This document shows, piece after piece, positions 33,777 to 43,113 of a stretch of 44,634 nucleotides of DNA. Each line of letters opens with the position of its first letter. Position 1 is the first letter of the stretch. The DNA is from an uncultured bacterium (GTDB lineage Bacteria; Cyanobacteriota; Vampirovibrionia; Gastranaerophilales; Gastranaerophilaceae): positions 1 to 44,634 of the forward strand of contig CASDWH010000038.1 of assembly GCA_949284715.1 (NCBI GenBank), given 5' to 3'. The notes under the pieces are model-generated. The model saw only the letters and a list, made by a program, of their open reading frames with translations, was not told the DNA's origin and searched no databases. Both the position numbers and the translations under genes were made by a program.

Positions 33777-34593
33777 AACTTATGTAATCACAGGTGCTGC
33801 CTCCGGTATCGGCAGGGCATTGGTTGAATATTTTTCAAAAAGCGGTATTGTATTTGCCGGAGTTAGGAGAACTGAAGCTTTAGAAGAACTTTCTGCTATT
33901 TCAGAAAATATAATACCGTTTTATATTGATTTATGTAATGATGCATCTATTTTAGAAGCGTCAAAATACATAAAAGAAAAGACAGAGAATATTGATACAC
34001 TTATTAATGCTGCCGGATGCGTTGTAGCCGGAGCAGTCGAAAATATTTCAGTTTCAGAATTAAGACGCCAGTTTGATACAAATGTATTCGGTCATATTGA
34101 GTTCACTCAACAGCTTCTCGATATATTAGACGGCGGAAGGATTATTAATATCAGCTCTATGGCCAGTTATGGAATATTTCCGTTTATTGCACCGTATTGT
34201 GCTTCAAAAAGGGCTATGGATATCCTTTTCAACTCCTTATTAATGGAAACAAAACGGAATATAAAAGTAATTTCTATCAAACCCGGTGTTATTGCAACTC
34301 CGTTATGGAATAAGTCTATTGAGGAAAATAAATCCTCTATAAAGAATTGCTGCGGCTATGAAGCAGAGATGGAATATATGATTAAGAATGCCGGCAGGAA
34401 TGGACAGGAGGGAGCCTCTGTTAAAAGTGTTGTTGACATTGTCATAAAGGCCGACAGTGCTAAAAAGCCTAAACTTACATATACTGTTGGAAAGGATGCT
34501 TTGGCAGCAAGATTTGCCGCTAAACTTCCGCATATGATTGTAAACTCTATAATCAAATCGAAGGTTAAGAAAATTTCCGGAGGGGCTAAATAG
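33769..34593 (+). CDS. short-chain dehydrogenase/reductase (274 aa)
   Basis: This is an NAD(P)-dependent classical SDR. The cofactor motif TGAASGIG is at 8-15, followed by the structural N80-A-A-G, catalytic Ser near 129-130 (INISSMASYG) and Tyr143-x3-Lys147 (YCASK). An Arg-Arg pair in GVRRTE (32-34) suggests NADP preference. The substrate is unknown. I use ATG 33769, just after AGGG, rather than the GTG three bases before. Overlaps on both sides (eight bases upstream, one base with rpe) indicate translational coupling. Confidence 0.92.
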   Translation: MSKTYVITGAASGIGRALVEYFSKSGIVFAGVRRTEALEELSAISENIIPFYIDLCNDASILEASKYIKEKTENIDTLINAAGCVVAGAVENISVSELRRQFDTNVFGHIEFTQQLLDILDGGRIINISSMASYGIFPFIAPYCASKRAMDILFNSLLMETKRNIKVISIKPGVIATPLWNKSIEENKSSIKNCCGYEAEMEYMIKNAGRNGQEGASVKSVVDIVIKADSAKKPKLTYTVGKDALAARFAAKLPHMIVNSIIKSKVKKISGGAK

Positions 34594-35231
34594 TGTCTGC
34601 AATTCTTTCTCCATCAATTTTATCGGCTGATTTTGCAAACCTTGAGCGGGATATACGTCTGGTTGAAAAAGCCGGTGCAGACTGGCTTCATATTGATGTT
34701 ATGGATGGACATTTTGTACCAAATATTACTATAGGCGTTCCTGTCATCAAATCCATACGTAAAATTACAAATCTGGTTTTGGATGTTCATTTAATGATTG
34801 AAAATCCTGAAAAATTCATTGAACCTTTTGTAAAGGCCGGAGCCGATTTAATAACTTTTCATTATGAGGCTGCTGAAAAACCGGAAGAAATTATTTCTTT
34901 AATACACAGTGCGGGTGTTAAAGCCGGAATATCAATTAAACCTGCAACAAAACCAGAAAGCATTTATCCGTATTTAAAGGATGTTGATTTGGTTCTGGTA
35001 ATGACCGTAGAACCCGGGTTTGGCGGACAGAGTTTTATACATGAGTGTGCATCAAAAATTCCTCTCATTAAAGAACACGCTCCGGCTGGTCTAATAATTC
35101 AAGTTGACGGCGGAATAAATAATATCACCTCAAAGATTTGCACCTCTCTCGGAGCAAATTCGCTTGTTGCAGGAAGTTATATTTTTAAAGCAGAAGATAT
35201 TGAAGCAGCATGTCAGTCCTTGCTGCACTAG
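34593..35231 (+). CDS. rpe: ribulose-phosphate 3-epimerase
   Basis: Rpe interconverts ribulose 5-phosphate and xylulose 5-phosphate. Metal ligands are His33, Asp35 (LHIDVMDGHFVPN), His66 (DVHLMI) and Asp172 (QVDGGIN). The phosphate-binding GGIN and the GFGGQSF loop are present. Length 212 is normal. The start is GTG at 34593, whose G is the last base of the SDR stop codon, with GGAGGGG nine bases upstream. Its stop overlaps the convergent gene by four bases. Confidence 0.97.
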   Translation: MSAILSPSILSADFANLERDIRLVEKAGADWLHIDVMDGHFVPNITIGVPVIKSIRKITNLVLDVHLMIENPEKFIEPFVKAGADLITFHYEAAEKPEEIISLIHSAGVKAGISIKPATKPESIYPYLKDVDLVLVMTVEPGFGGQSFIHECASKIPLIKEHAPAGLIIQVDGGINNITSKICTSLGANSLVAGSYIFKAEDIEAACQSLLH

Positions 35232-35836
35232 AACCAGTCAATTAATACTTTTGATTCTCCAAAATCAATATCAAATCCGGCATTTTTTGCATTGTCCATA
35301 ATAACTTCACGGCTGATATTATAAGCCTTTGGCTCTACCGGAATTTTGCTTGCTTCCCACATTTCGGGTGATATTGTATTAGAAACCGGGTCATATACCT
35401 CGCTGTAATTTAATCCGTCATTAACACATGCCGGCATTTTGTTGTGTGTCTTGCCGTCTTTATCCGTTATGTAAAACAACAAACCGTGTGTACGGCAGAT
35501 TATTGCACGATACCGGTATATTGAACATTTTTTATCTATAAGAAACGGGCATTGATACAGATATTTTTCATTCTTATCAGCCGGTTTTTCTGTTTTTATT
35601 TTATCAGTATTAATTGTCACCCGCTCCTGAATCTCAGGCGGAAGATTTTTATATCCGGCAATCATGTACATAAGTTCAATTTCAGAAACCGGATATTCAC
35701 CCGTTTCACAACATGCAGAACACCCTTCTTTACAATGAATATAAGGCTTTTGGATATCAAAAAATTTGCCAAGGTACTGAGCCTCTATAAGATTAATGTA
35801 TTCAGCATACGCTTTTAGAGAATCCAAATTTATCAT
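35228..35836 (-). CDS. YkgJ-family metal-cluster protein (202 aa)
   Basis: The protein belongs to the CxxxCxxC-type zinc or iron chelatase-like family (YkgJ, PF03692). The cysteine motifs are HCKEGCSACC near residue 37, CPFL..KKCSIYRYRAIICRTHG near 96-118, and PACVN near 137. The exact chemistry is not established for the family. There is no signal peptide. The gene stands alone and converges with rpe. No ribosome site is visible upstream. A near-perfect palindrome (35855-35873) sits between it and lptC. Confidence 0.85.
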   Translation of the reverse strand: MINLDSLKAYAEYINLIEAQYLGKFFDIQKPYIHCKEGCSACCETGEYPVSEIELMYMIAGYKNLPPEIQERVTINTDKIKTEKPADKNEKYLYQCPFLIDKKCSIYRYRAIICRTHGLLFYITDKDGKTHNKMPACVNDGLNYSEVYDPVSNTISPEMWEASKIPVEPKAYNISREVIMDNAKNAGFDIDFGESKVLIDWF

Positions 35837-35854
35837 GAGTCAAGCGTAACATAT

Positions 35855-35873
35855 TTTTGATTACAAATCAAAA
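35855..35873. promoter_or_regulatory. operator-like palindrome TTTTGATT-ACA-AATCAAAA
   Basis: Eight-base arms are perfectly inverted around ACA, with outer ATAT extending the symmetry apart from one extra T. It lies between the divergent YkgJ-family and lptC genes, about 20 bases from each start, where it could control both. Confidence 0.5.
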
Positions 35874-35895
35874 TATTTATGTAATAATAATATGT

Positions 35896-36492
35896 ATGAA
35901 AATCAAAGACTATCTTGATAAATTTTTAAAACTCGACAAAAAACATCAAGGATATATATTAGGTTTTATCATTGCTGCGGGAATATTAATGTGGGCATTT
36001 ATTTCAGCAGGAATTATGACCCACAATTTTAACCGCAGCCAGCTTAATAACGCCTCAGACCGGCAGGAAGTTAAAACACGCGGGATAATTATTACAGAAA
36101 CCAAGGACAATAAAAAATACTGGGAAATTTATGGTGAAACAGGGAATTACAACAATGACGATAAAAAGGCGGAGCTTGATAATATAATAGGAAATTTCTA
36201 TAAAGAAAATAAAGTATCTATGAGTTTTTCCGCGGTACACGGTACATATGATGAAAGTGATAAAACAATAACTTTAAGAGATAAAGTATTTATTGTAATT
36301 GAAGACGGAACATCACTTAAGAGCGATGAACTTATCTGGCAGGGAAATGATAAAGATATCCTTGCAAACGGTAATGTTATAATAGAACGTAACGGAGAAA
36401 TGACGGCTGTTGCCGAACATGCAATCATTTCACCGGATTTTGATAAATTTAAAATAAAAGGTAAATCTCAAACAAAGGTTTACGGTAAATAA
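35896..36492 (+). CDS. lptC: LPS-transport protein LptC-like (198 aa)
   Basis: LptC is an inner-membrane bitopic protein that passes lipopolysaccharide from LptBFG to LptA. A short cytoplasmic start leads into one membrane helix (about 19-41), followed by a periplasmic beta-jellyroll of the OstA type (ELDNIIGNFYKE..., KSDELIWQGNDKDILANGNVIIER). I take ATG 35896; upstream in-frame TTG would lie in the palindrome. No ribosome site is present and TAATAA/TAATAT lies just upstream, so the transcript may be leaderless. lptA follows nine bases after the stop. Confidence 0.82.
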   Translation: MKIKDYLDKFLKLDKKHQGYILGFIIAAGILMWAFISAGIMTHNFNRSQLNNASDRQEVKTRGIIITETKDNKKYWEIYGETGNYNNDDKKAELDNIIGNFYKENKVSMSFSAVHGTYDESDKTITLRDKVFIVIEDGTSLKSDELIWQGNDKDILANGNVIIERNGEMTAVAEHAIISPDFDKFKIKGKSQTKVYGK

Positions 36493-36501
36493 GGAGAAGT
36501 A

Positions 36502-37455
36502 ATGAAAAAGTTAATTCTTTTATTAATACTTATAATAACAGGGGTCAGTGTAATTGCTGCAGATCTGGTAATTGATTCCAAAACACAGACTTATAATGAG
36601 AAGGATAATAAGATAAAATTTGAAGGCAATGTAAACGTTCAGGTTGATGACGTTAAAGTTGTAGGGGAACAGGCAGACGTTACAGTACTTCCTAACAGAA
36701 AACCCGATATCGTAACCTTCTATGACAAACCTTACGCGTACGAGGTTAAAGCAAACAAAAAACGCGAAGTTAAAGCTAATATTCTTAAACTTTCTCTTAT
36801 AAACAAAGTAATTAAAGCACAGGGGGACAGCCAGACAATTGTAACAGACGGCAAAATTCCAATCGCAATCATAAATGCTGATGAACAGGAGTATGATACC
36901 CAGAATAATATAATGGTTGCAACAGGTTCAGTAACTATTAAGTACAAGGATATTGAAACATTTTCTGATAAAGCTGTAATCGTTACAAACAAACAAGGAG
37001 ATTTGCAAAAAATAGATCTTGTAGGGCGCGCAGTTTTAAAAGAAAAACAAAATACTGCATATGCTGATCATTTTACATACGCGGCAAATAAAGAAGAACT
37101 TACTGCACAGGGGCATACCAAATCTGTTTCTATATCAGATGACGGAACTACAATGACACTAAATGCCGATTATCAACATTATGACCGCCGCAAAAATACA
37201 TTTATGGGCAGCGGGAATGTCGTTATTTATTATCAGGATTATATAGCCAGAGGTCCCAAGGTCGTATTCTATCCAGACGCAAAAACAGGAAAACCTAATG
37301 AAATGGTGCTTGTCGGGCGTTCTATGATTACACAGGGAGAAAGAGATATTCATGCAGACAGTATTAAGCTGACAATGAACCCTAAAAACTTTGAAGCAGT
37401 AGGAAACGTAAGAACAGTTATCAGGAATGTAAATTCCCTGGATGACAGTAAATAA
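36502..37455 (+). CDS. lptA: LptA/OstA-like periplasmic LPS-transport protein (317 aa)
   Basis: A signal peptide (1-20, ending IAA) is followed by repeated OstA-type strands: KIKFEGNVNVQVDDVKVVGEQADV, NNIMVATGSVTIKYKDIETFSDKAV and NTFMGSGNVVIYYQDYIARGPKVVF. It should bridge the periplasm by stacking jellyroll units. At 317 aa it is about twice the length of E. coli LptA, as in some cyanobacterial relatives with fused repeats. A strong AAGGAG precedes the ATG. With LptC, it shows that the organism has an outer membrane and probably LPS. Confidence 0.88.
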   Translation: MKKLILLLILIITGVSVIAADLVIDSKTQTYNEKDNKIKFEGNVNVQVDDVKVVGEQADVTVLPNRKPDIVTFYDKPYAYEVKANKKREVKANILKLSLINKVIKAQGDSQTIVTDGKIPIAIINADEQEYDTQNNIMVATGSVTIKYKDIETFSDKAVIVTNKQGDLQKIDLVGRAVLKEKQNTAYADHFTYAANKEELTAQGHTKSVSISDDGTTMTLNADYQHYDRRKNTFMGSGNVVIYYQDYIARGPKVVFYPDAKTGKPNEMVLVGRSMITQGERDIHADSIKLTMNPKNFEAVGNVRTVIRNVNSLDDSK

Positions 37456-37470
37456 ATCCGGAGTATAAAA

Positions 37471-38238
37471 ATGTCTGAAAAAATAGATTTAGCGGTAAAA
37501 TTATTTCACGAAAAAAAATACAAAGAATGCATAGACACATTTAGTTCTGTACTGGAAACAGAACCTGATAATGCTGATGTTTACAATAATATGGCCGTTG
37601 CATATTACAATCTCGGTGATGTTGACAAAGCAGAGAAATTTTTTATAAAATCCATAGAACTTAACCCGCAGCTTGTTCAGCCGTACATAAGTCTTTCTGA
37701 TTTGTATTATAAAAAAGGAGATTTGGCACATGCAATAGGTACACTGGAGCGCGGAAGCTACGAGAATGAAGACAATATGCTGCTGGCACATCTTCTTGCA
37801 AGAGTCTATATTGAAGATCAGCGCTGGGATATGGCAATTGATGAGTTAGAGAAAGTTCTTACTGCACAACCAGAAAATTACGACGCATACTATGATATCG
37901 GGAGAGTATATTTTGAACTCGGAGATTACGAAAGCGCTATTGCAAATTTTGAAAATGTAATTGAATATAAAGAAAATAACGAGTTTTTATATTATTATTT
38001 AGCACAGGCCTATGAAGGGAACAATGAGATTGATAAAGCAATATCAAATTATTTGAAGGCTATAGCAGTAAATGACAAGTTCCATCAGGCATACAAAAAA
38101 GCAGGTATAATGTTTCTCACAAGAAACGATTTTGAAGATGCTATTGAATACTTTAATGACTATATTAACTTTGATATTCCGCAGGAAGAAAAAGACAGTG
38201 TTTCAAAACTAATAGAACGGATTAAGGCAAAACTCTAG
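37471..38238 (+). CDS. TPR-repeat protein (255 aa)
   Basis: About seven tetratricopeptide repeats are seen (for example ADVYNNMAVAYYNLGDVDKAEKFFIKSIELNP and YDAYYDIGRVYFELGDYESAIANF). These make a helical scaffold for protein-protein contacts. No signal peptide or membrane segment, so it is cytoplasmic. Its location between lptA and dprA, with 15-base and 1-base gaps, puts it in the lpt-dprA-topA operon. Its partner is unknown. CGGAG precedes the ATG. Confidence 0.92.
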   Translation: MSEKIDLAVKLFHEKKYKECIDTFSSVLETEPDNADVYNNMAVAYYNLGDVDKAEKFFIKSIELNPQLVQPYISLSDLYYKKGDLAHAIGTLERGSYENEDNMLLAHLLARVYIEDQRWDMAIDELEKVLTAQPENYDAYYDIGRVYFELGDYESAIANFENVIEYKENNEFLYYYLAQAYEGNNEIDKAISNYLKAIAVNDKFHQAYKKAGIMFLTRNDFEDAIEYFNDYINFDIPQEEKDSVSKLIERIKAKL

Positions 38239-38239
38239 A

Positions 38240-39328
38240 ATGAATTATAAATACTGGATAGGACTCTCATCTATAGAACAAATAGATTCACGGTTTATTC
38301 TAACTCTTTATGAACACTTTGGAGATATAGAAAAAGTTTTTAATGCAACAAGGGTAGAATTAAGTAATATTGAAGGCTTAAGCGTAAAGAAAGCCGAAAT
38401 TTTTCTTGAATATCGTGATAAGGTCAATTTAGACAAGACTTATGACAGAGTAATTTCCGGTGAAATAAAGTTTTATACTTTTGCAGATGACAATTATCCA
38501 CGGATGCTGAGAGAAATCTCTGACCCGCCGGCTGTATTGTATTATAAAGGCGATTTAAGCGTATGCAACCTTAACAGGGTTGTAGGATTTGTAGGTTCCC
38601 GCCGCTGCACCAGAAATGGGTGCGACGCAGTAAAAAAAATTATATCAGAACTTGCCGGCACAGATATCTGCATAGCATCAGGACTGGCTGCCGGAATTGA
38701 TACAGCAGCGCATACAGCAGCTCTGGAAAATGGCATAAAAACAATCGGAGTTATTGCAAGCGGTTTTGATTTTGTATACCCCACATCTAACAAAAAGCTT
38801 TATGAACGGATAGAAAATGGAGGAGGCGCAGTTGTTACTGAGTATTATCCAACCTTTGAACCTTTAAGATTTCGTTTTCCCCAGAGAAACAGAATAGTAT
38901 CAGGGCTTTCTAAAGGAGTAGTCGTTGCCGAAGCGGCTTTAAAAAGCGGCGCGTTAATCACCGCAAATCTTACACTTGAACAGGGGCGCGAGTTAATGTG
39001 TATCCCCGGACTTATTACAAACCCCAATACCGATGGAATATATAAACTCCTGAAAGACGGTGCTTCACTCGTTACTAATGCAGCAGATATCTTAAATACA
39101 CTCAACTGGGAAATTACTCCGGTTCAGAGCAGTCAGAATAAAGATTTTGAAAATTTAGACATTGACGAGAAAAAAATTCTTTATACAATTAATATAGAAC
39201 CTAAAACTTTTGATGAAATACTGGCAGAAACGAAGTTAAGTACAGAAAAACTTTTGGAACTGCTTACAATGATGGAGTTGAAATCTTTAATAACGCAAAC
39301 AGCGGATAACAGGTATAAGAAGGAATGA
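38240..39328 (+). CDS. dprA: DNA-processing protein DprA
   Basis: DprA binds incoming single-stranded DNA and loads RecA during natural transformation. An N-terminal helix-hairpin-helix-like region (about 10-65) precedes the Rossmann-like fold (FVGSRRCTRNG at 117; ASGLAAGIDTAAH; EYYPTFEPLRFRFPQRNRIVSGLS; GALITA). A C-terminal winged helix (about 295-360) follows. Length is standard. It begins one base after the TPR gene and its ATGA overlaps topA. Together with recA and the secretion/pilus-type operon it suggests, but does not prove, competence. Confidence 0.95.
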   Translation: MNYKYWIGLSSIEQIDSRFILTLYEHFGDIEKVFNATRVELSNIEGLSVKKAEIFLEYRDKVNLDKTYDRVISGEIKFYTFADDNYPRMLREISDPPAVLYYKGDLSVCNLNRVVGFVGSRRCTRNGCDAVKKIISELAGTDICIASGLAAGIDTAAHTAALENGIKTIGVIASGFDFVYPTSNKKLYERIENGGGAVVTEYYPTFEPLRFRFPQRNRIVSGLSKGVVVAEAALKSGALITANLTLEQGRELMCIPGLITNPNTDGIYKLLKDGASLVTNAADILNTLNWEITPVQSSQNKDFENLDIDEKKILYTINIEPKTFDEILAETKLSTEKLLELLTMMELKSLITQTADNRYKKE

Positions 39329-41595
39329 CCCAGGCTAAACAGAAAAAGCAAGAGCGCGCACTGGTGATAGTGGAATCACCGGCTAAGTCCAAGACTATTA
39401 AAAAGATTCTTGGAAATAATTATCAAATAGAGGCAAGTTACGGACATATAAGAAACCTGCCTGATAATGTTCTGGGTTTTGATGCAGCAAAAGGGTTTGA
39501 GCCAACTTACGTCATCATTCCGGAGAAAAAGAAAGTTGTTTCAAAACTAAATGAACTTGCCCCAAAGTTTGATAAAATCTATCTTGCCTCCGATCCCGAC
39601 CGCGAGGGAGAAGCAATTGCATGGCATGTTAGACAGGTGCTAAAAGTTGATGATAATAAAGTGTTCAGAATAGAGTTTAACGAAATTACTCCTAAAGCTG
39701 TTAAACACGCCATAGAGAATTACCGCCAGATTGATATGGATAAGGTTAAAGCCCAGCAGACAAGACAAATCCTTGATAAACTCGTGGGATACAAACTCTC
39801 GCCTGTTTTATGGAAACAGCTCGGGAACTATCACCTGTCCGCCGGCAGAGTACAATCCGTTGCACTTAGAATGATTTGTGAACGGGAAGAAGAGATTGAA
39901 AACTTTGTTCCGCAGGAATACTGGTCTATTCACGCTAATCTTGAAAAAGAAGGCAAGATTTTTGAAGCAGAATTAACAAAGTATAAAGGTAAAAAAGTTG
40001 AAATTAAAACAGGTGACGAGGCTGAAAAAATAAAATCCGAACTTCTTTCACCGGAGGTTAAATATATTGTAGAAAAGGTTACAGACCGGCAATCCCAGCG
40101 CAAGCCAACCGCACCTTTTATTACCTCTACATTGCAGCGGGAAGCAAGCTCTAAACTCGGATTCGGAGTTTCAAAAACCATGCAGGTCGCGCAAAAACTC
40201 TATGAAGGCATAGAACTCGGTGAAGGCGCAGTCGGGCTTATAACTTATATGAGAACCGATTCTACAAGAATTTCCGACGATGCCAGAGATGCGGCAAAAG
40301 AATTTATTCTGAAAAATTATGGTGAAAAATATTATCCGGAAAAGCCCAATATCTACCAGAAAGGTAAACAAAACGTTCAGGATGCACACGAAGCGATAAG
40401 GCCGTCATACCCTGAAAGAACCCCGGAAAGCATTAAACAATACCTTACAAATGACCAGTACAGACTGTATAAACTTATCTGGAATAAATTCCTGTCCTCA
40501 CAAATGGCGCCTGCAAATATCGCAAACAGAACTGTTGAAATTTCCGCCGGCGATTATACACTCAAAACCGGTACAAGCAAAGTTTTATTTGACGGTTTTC
40601 TAAAATTATATAATGATACCTCTTATGAAGAGGATTCTAAAGCTGTAAAAATTCCGGATTTAAATAAAGATGACATGCTTGAATGCAAGGAAATACTGCC
40701 CAAACAGCACTTCACACAGCCGCCGCCGCGGTACAACGAAGCATCTCTTGTCAAAGCACTTGAAGAATACGGTATAGGGCGCCCGTCAACTTATGCAACT
40801 ATTATTACTGTTATTCAAACAAGGAAGTATGTAGAAAAAGTAGACAAAGCACTAAAACCCACAATACTCGGCAGAACTGTTTCAAAACAGCTTTGTTCGC
40901 AATTTGCAGATATTATGGACTACAAGTTTACTGCCGGTATGGAAGAAAAACTAGATAAAATTGCGGAGCAAAAACTTGTGTGGAACAAAGTTCTAAGCGA
41001 TTTTTATGATCCGTTTATGAAAGAAGTCAATACTGTTATGAAAACCGCTCAAAAAATTCAAATAGAAAGCGACGTTGTATGCCCTAACTGCGGGCGGAAA
41101 ATGTTAGTCAGAACAAGCCGGTTCGGTTCGCAATTTCTTGGATGTTCCGGTTATCCCGAATGTAAAACAATACTCTCTCTCGGGGAAGGCGGCGAAGTCA
41201 AGCAGCCCGGTGAAGAGGTAAAAGTTGAAGAAAAATGCGAAAAGTGCGGCGGAGAAATGGTTTTGAAAACAGGGCCATACGGCAAATATATCGAATGCGT
41301 TGAATGCAAAAACCGTAAAAAATATATTGTTTCAACCGGAGTAAAATGTCCTAAGTGCGGGCAGGGAGAAATTATTGAAAAGAAATCAAAATACGGTAAA
41401 GTTTTCTATGGCTGCAACAAGTATCCTGAATGCGATTTTGCCCTCTGGGATGCACCAACGGGTGATAAATGTCCTAAATGCGGAGAATTATTAGTTAAAA
41501 AGACAGGGAAAAACGGTGATAAAATAATCTGCTCTAACCGCAAGTGCGATTATAAGCTTGAAGTTGTTCCGAATACTGATACTGAACAGGCTTAA
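39325..41595 (+). CDS. topA: DNA topoisomerase I
   Basis: TopA relaxes negative supercoils. The TOPRIM domain starts IVESPAKSKTIKKIL, with catalytic Glu and DPDREGEAIAWH. The active-site tyrosine is Tyr308 in TYMRTDSTRIS. The C-terminus carries four zinc-ribbon units (pairs CPNCG, CEKCG, CPKCG, CPKCG), typical of bacterial forms. Its 756 residues are normal. The ATG overlaps the dprA stop. A long perfect hairpin follows. Confidence 0.98.
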   Translation: MTQAKQKKQERALVIVESPAKSKTIKKILGNNYQIEASYGHIRNLPDNVLGFDAAKGFEPTYVIIPEKKKVVSKLNELAPKFDKIYLASDPDREGEAIAWHVRQVLKVDDNKVFRIEFNEITPKAVKHAIENYRQIDMDKVKAQQTRQILDKLVGYKLSPVLWKQLGNYHLSAGRVQSVALRMICEREEEIENFVPQEYWSIHANLEKEGKIFEAELTKYKGKKVEIKTGDEAEKIKSELLSPEVKYIVEKVTDRQSQRKPTAPFITSTLQREASSKLGFGVSKTMQVAQKLYEGIELGEGAVGLITYMRTDSTRISDDARDAAKEFILKNYGEKYYPEKPNIYQKGKQNVQDAHEAIRPSYPERTPESIKQYLTNDQYRLYKLIWNKFLSSQMAPANIANRTVEISAGDYTLKTGTSKVLFDGFLKLYNDTSYEEDSKAVKIPDLNKDDMLECKEILPKQHFTQPPPRYNEASLVKALEEYGIGRPSTYATIITVIQTRKYVEKVDKALKPTILGRTVSKQLCSQFADIMDYKFTAGMEEKLDKIAEQKLVWNKVLSDFYDPFMKEVNTVMKTAQKIQIESDVVCPNCGRKMLVRTSRFGSQFLGCSGYPECKTILSLGEGGEVKQPGEEVKVEEKCEKCGGEMVLKTGPYGKYIECVECKNRKKYIVSTGVKCPKCGQGEIIEKKSKYGKVFYGCNKYPECDFALWDAPTGDKCPKCGELLVKKTGKNGDKIICSNRKCDYKLEVVPNTDTEQA

Positions 41596-41609
41596 TTATC
41601 CATACAAAC

Positions 41610-41646
41610 AAGCGCCGCGCAAGGAACTTGCGCGGCGCTTTGTTCT
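41610..41646. terminator. shared terminator between topA and pgk
   Basis: A perfect 14-base stem AAGCGCCGCGCAAG/CTTGCGCGGCGCTT with a three-base GAA loop (41610-41640) lies between the convergent topA and pgk genes. The T-run is weak in both directions. Confidence 0.8.
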
Positions 41647-41658
41647 AATATAATGAAA

Positions 41659-42855
41659 TTACTTATCATCAAGAGCCGCAACACCCGGAAGTACTTTACC
41701 TTCAATAAATTCAAGTGAAGCACCGCCGCCTGTTGAAACGTGAGTAAAATCTTCTGCCTTACAGAATTTTTTAGCAGCAGAAACAGAGTCGCCGCCGCCG
41801 ATTACAGAAGTTGCGCCATTTTTTGTAGCCTCAACAATTGCAGCAAGAACAGCTTTTGTACCTTCCGCAAATGCAGGATTTTCAAACGCGCCTACAGGGC
41901 CGTTCATAAGAATAGTTTTGGAGGATTTTATAACCTCTGCAAACGCTTTTCTTGAATCAGGGCCTGCGTCAACACCTTCAAAACCGTCAGGGATTTCATT
42001 GATTTTAACAAACTTGTTAGTGCCGTTGCCAGAAAAGTCGTCTGTTACAAGAACATCAGTTGCCATAACAAGTTTAACACCCTTATCCGCAGCTTTCTTT
42101 TCGATAGCTTTTGCAACTTCTAACTGGTCATCTTCACAAATAGAGTTACCGATTTTACCGCCGTTAGCCTTTACAAATGTATAAGCCATGCCGCCGCCAA
42201 TAATCATATTATCAACTTTATCAAGAAGATTTTCTAAAACACCGATTTTAGAAGAAACTTTTGCACCGCCTACAACCGCGGTGAAAGGTCTTTCAGGATT
42301 ATCAAGGGCCTGCGATAAGCATCTGATTTCTTTTTCCATCAAAAGGCCGGAAACAGCCGGTTTTAAAATTTTAGCAAGTTTTGCTGTTGAAGTGTGGTTT
42401 CTGTGTGCTGCGCCGAATGCATCATTTACATAGAAATCGCCAAGTTTAGCAAGTTGTTCTGCAAAAGTCATATCATCATCTTTTGCTTCTTCAGCTTTAT
42501 AAAATCTGATATTTTCTAATAGAGCGATTTGTCCGTCTTTGAGTTTAGAAACGTATTCAGGAGCTTCTTCAACAGACGGAATGAACATGATTTCTTCGCC
42601 AAAAACTTTTGACATGTACTTAGCAACCGGTGCTAAAGTAAATTCCATATTCTTTTCGCCTTTTGGTCTGCCAAGGTGTGCCATAAGAACGATTTTAGCA
42701 CCCTTATCTTTTAAATATTTAACAGTAGGAACGATAGCCTGGATTCTTGTATCGTCTGTTACATTTTTGTCTGCATCCAGAGGTACATTAACATCAACTC
42801 TGACAAGAGCTGTTTTACCTTGAATGTCGCCTAAGTCTTTTACTGATTTTTTCAT
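41659..42855 (-). CDS. pgk: phosphoglycerate kinase
   Basis: Pgk makes ATP from 1,3-bisphosphoglycerate in glycolysis. Signatures are RVDVNVPLD near the N-terminus, HLGRPKG, LLENIRFYKAEE, the hinge and nucleotide region (TAVVGGAKVSSKIGVLENL) and the C-terminal GGGDSVSAAKKF...STGGGASLEFIEG. I start at ATG 42855 (398 aa), which follows AGGGAG and matches family length. The frame could extend to 42882 but without a ribosome site. A TATAAT lies upstream near 42886-42891. Confidence 0.98.
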   Translation of the reverse strand: MKKSVKDLGDIQGKTALVRVDVNVPLDADKNVTDDTRIQAIVPTVKYLKDKGAKIVLMAHLGRPKGEKNMEFTLAPVAKYMSKVFGEEIMFIPSVEEAPEYVSKLKDGQIALLENIRFYKAEEAKDDDMTFAEQLAKLGDFYVNDAFGAAHRNHTSTAKLAKILKPAVSGLLMEKEIRCLSQALDNPERPFTAVVGGAKVSSKIGVLENLLDKVDNMIIGGGMAYTFVKANGGKIGNSICEDDQLEVAKAIEKKAADKGVKLVMATDVLVTDDFSGNGTNKFVKINEIPDGFEGVDAGPDSRKAFAEVIKSSKTILMNGPVGAFENPAFAEGTKAVLAAIVEATKNGATSVIGGGDSVSAAKKFCKAEDFTHVSTGGGASLEFIEGKVLPGVAALDDK

Positions 42856-42882
42856 GGTATTCTCCCTTTCTTTATAAAACAA

Positions 42883-43113
42883 TTATACCACAGTGAAAAT
42901 AAAGTAGCGCAGGGTACGGGGAAATATATAGCCCGGCAAGTATAGTATTTGAATATTTGACAAATAATCATTTATATAAAATTATCAAAATACTATTGTA
43001 AGTTTATCACTTGACAAAAGTAAAAATATAACTTACAATACTAAAGTACATAATGAGCATTTATACACTATCGTCTTTCGTTTTTCATAATAGAGGAGAA
43101 AAATGGATAGCAG
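42883..43113. promoter_or_regulatory. spacer with operator-flanked promoter and four-codon reading frame
   Basis: A TTGACA (43011-43016), 17 bases and TACAAT (43034-43039) form a plus-strand promoter. It is flanked by a perfect inverted repeat ATTGTAAGTT (42995-43004) / AACTTACAAT (43030-43039), whose right arm covers the -10. Downstream GAGGAG (43093-43098) precedes ATG 43103, which is followed by only Asp-Ser-Ser and a stop. This is a good promoter and ribosome site with no gene behind it, which suggests that a coding sequence was lost or replaced at about 43110. The lipase gene lies about 230 bases further and might use this promoter. Confidence 0.6.
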
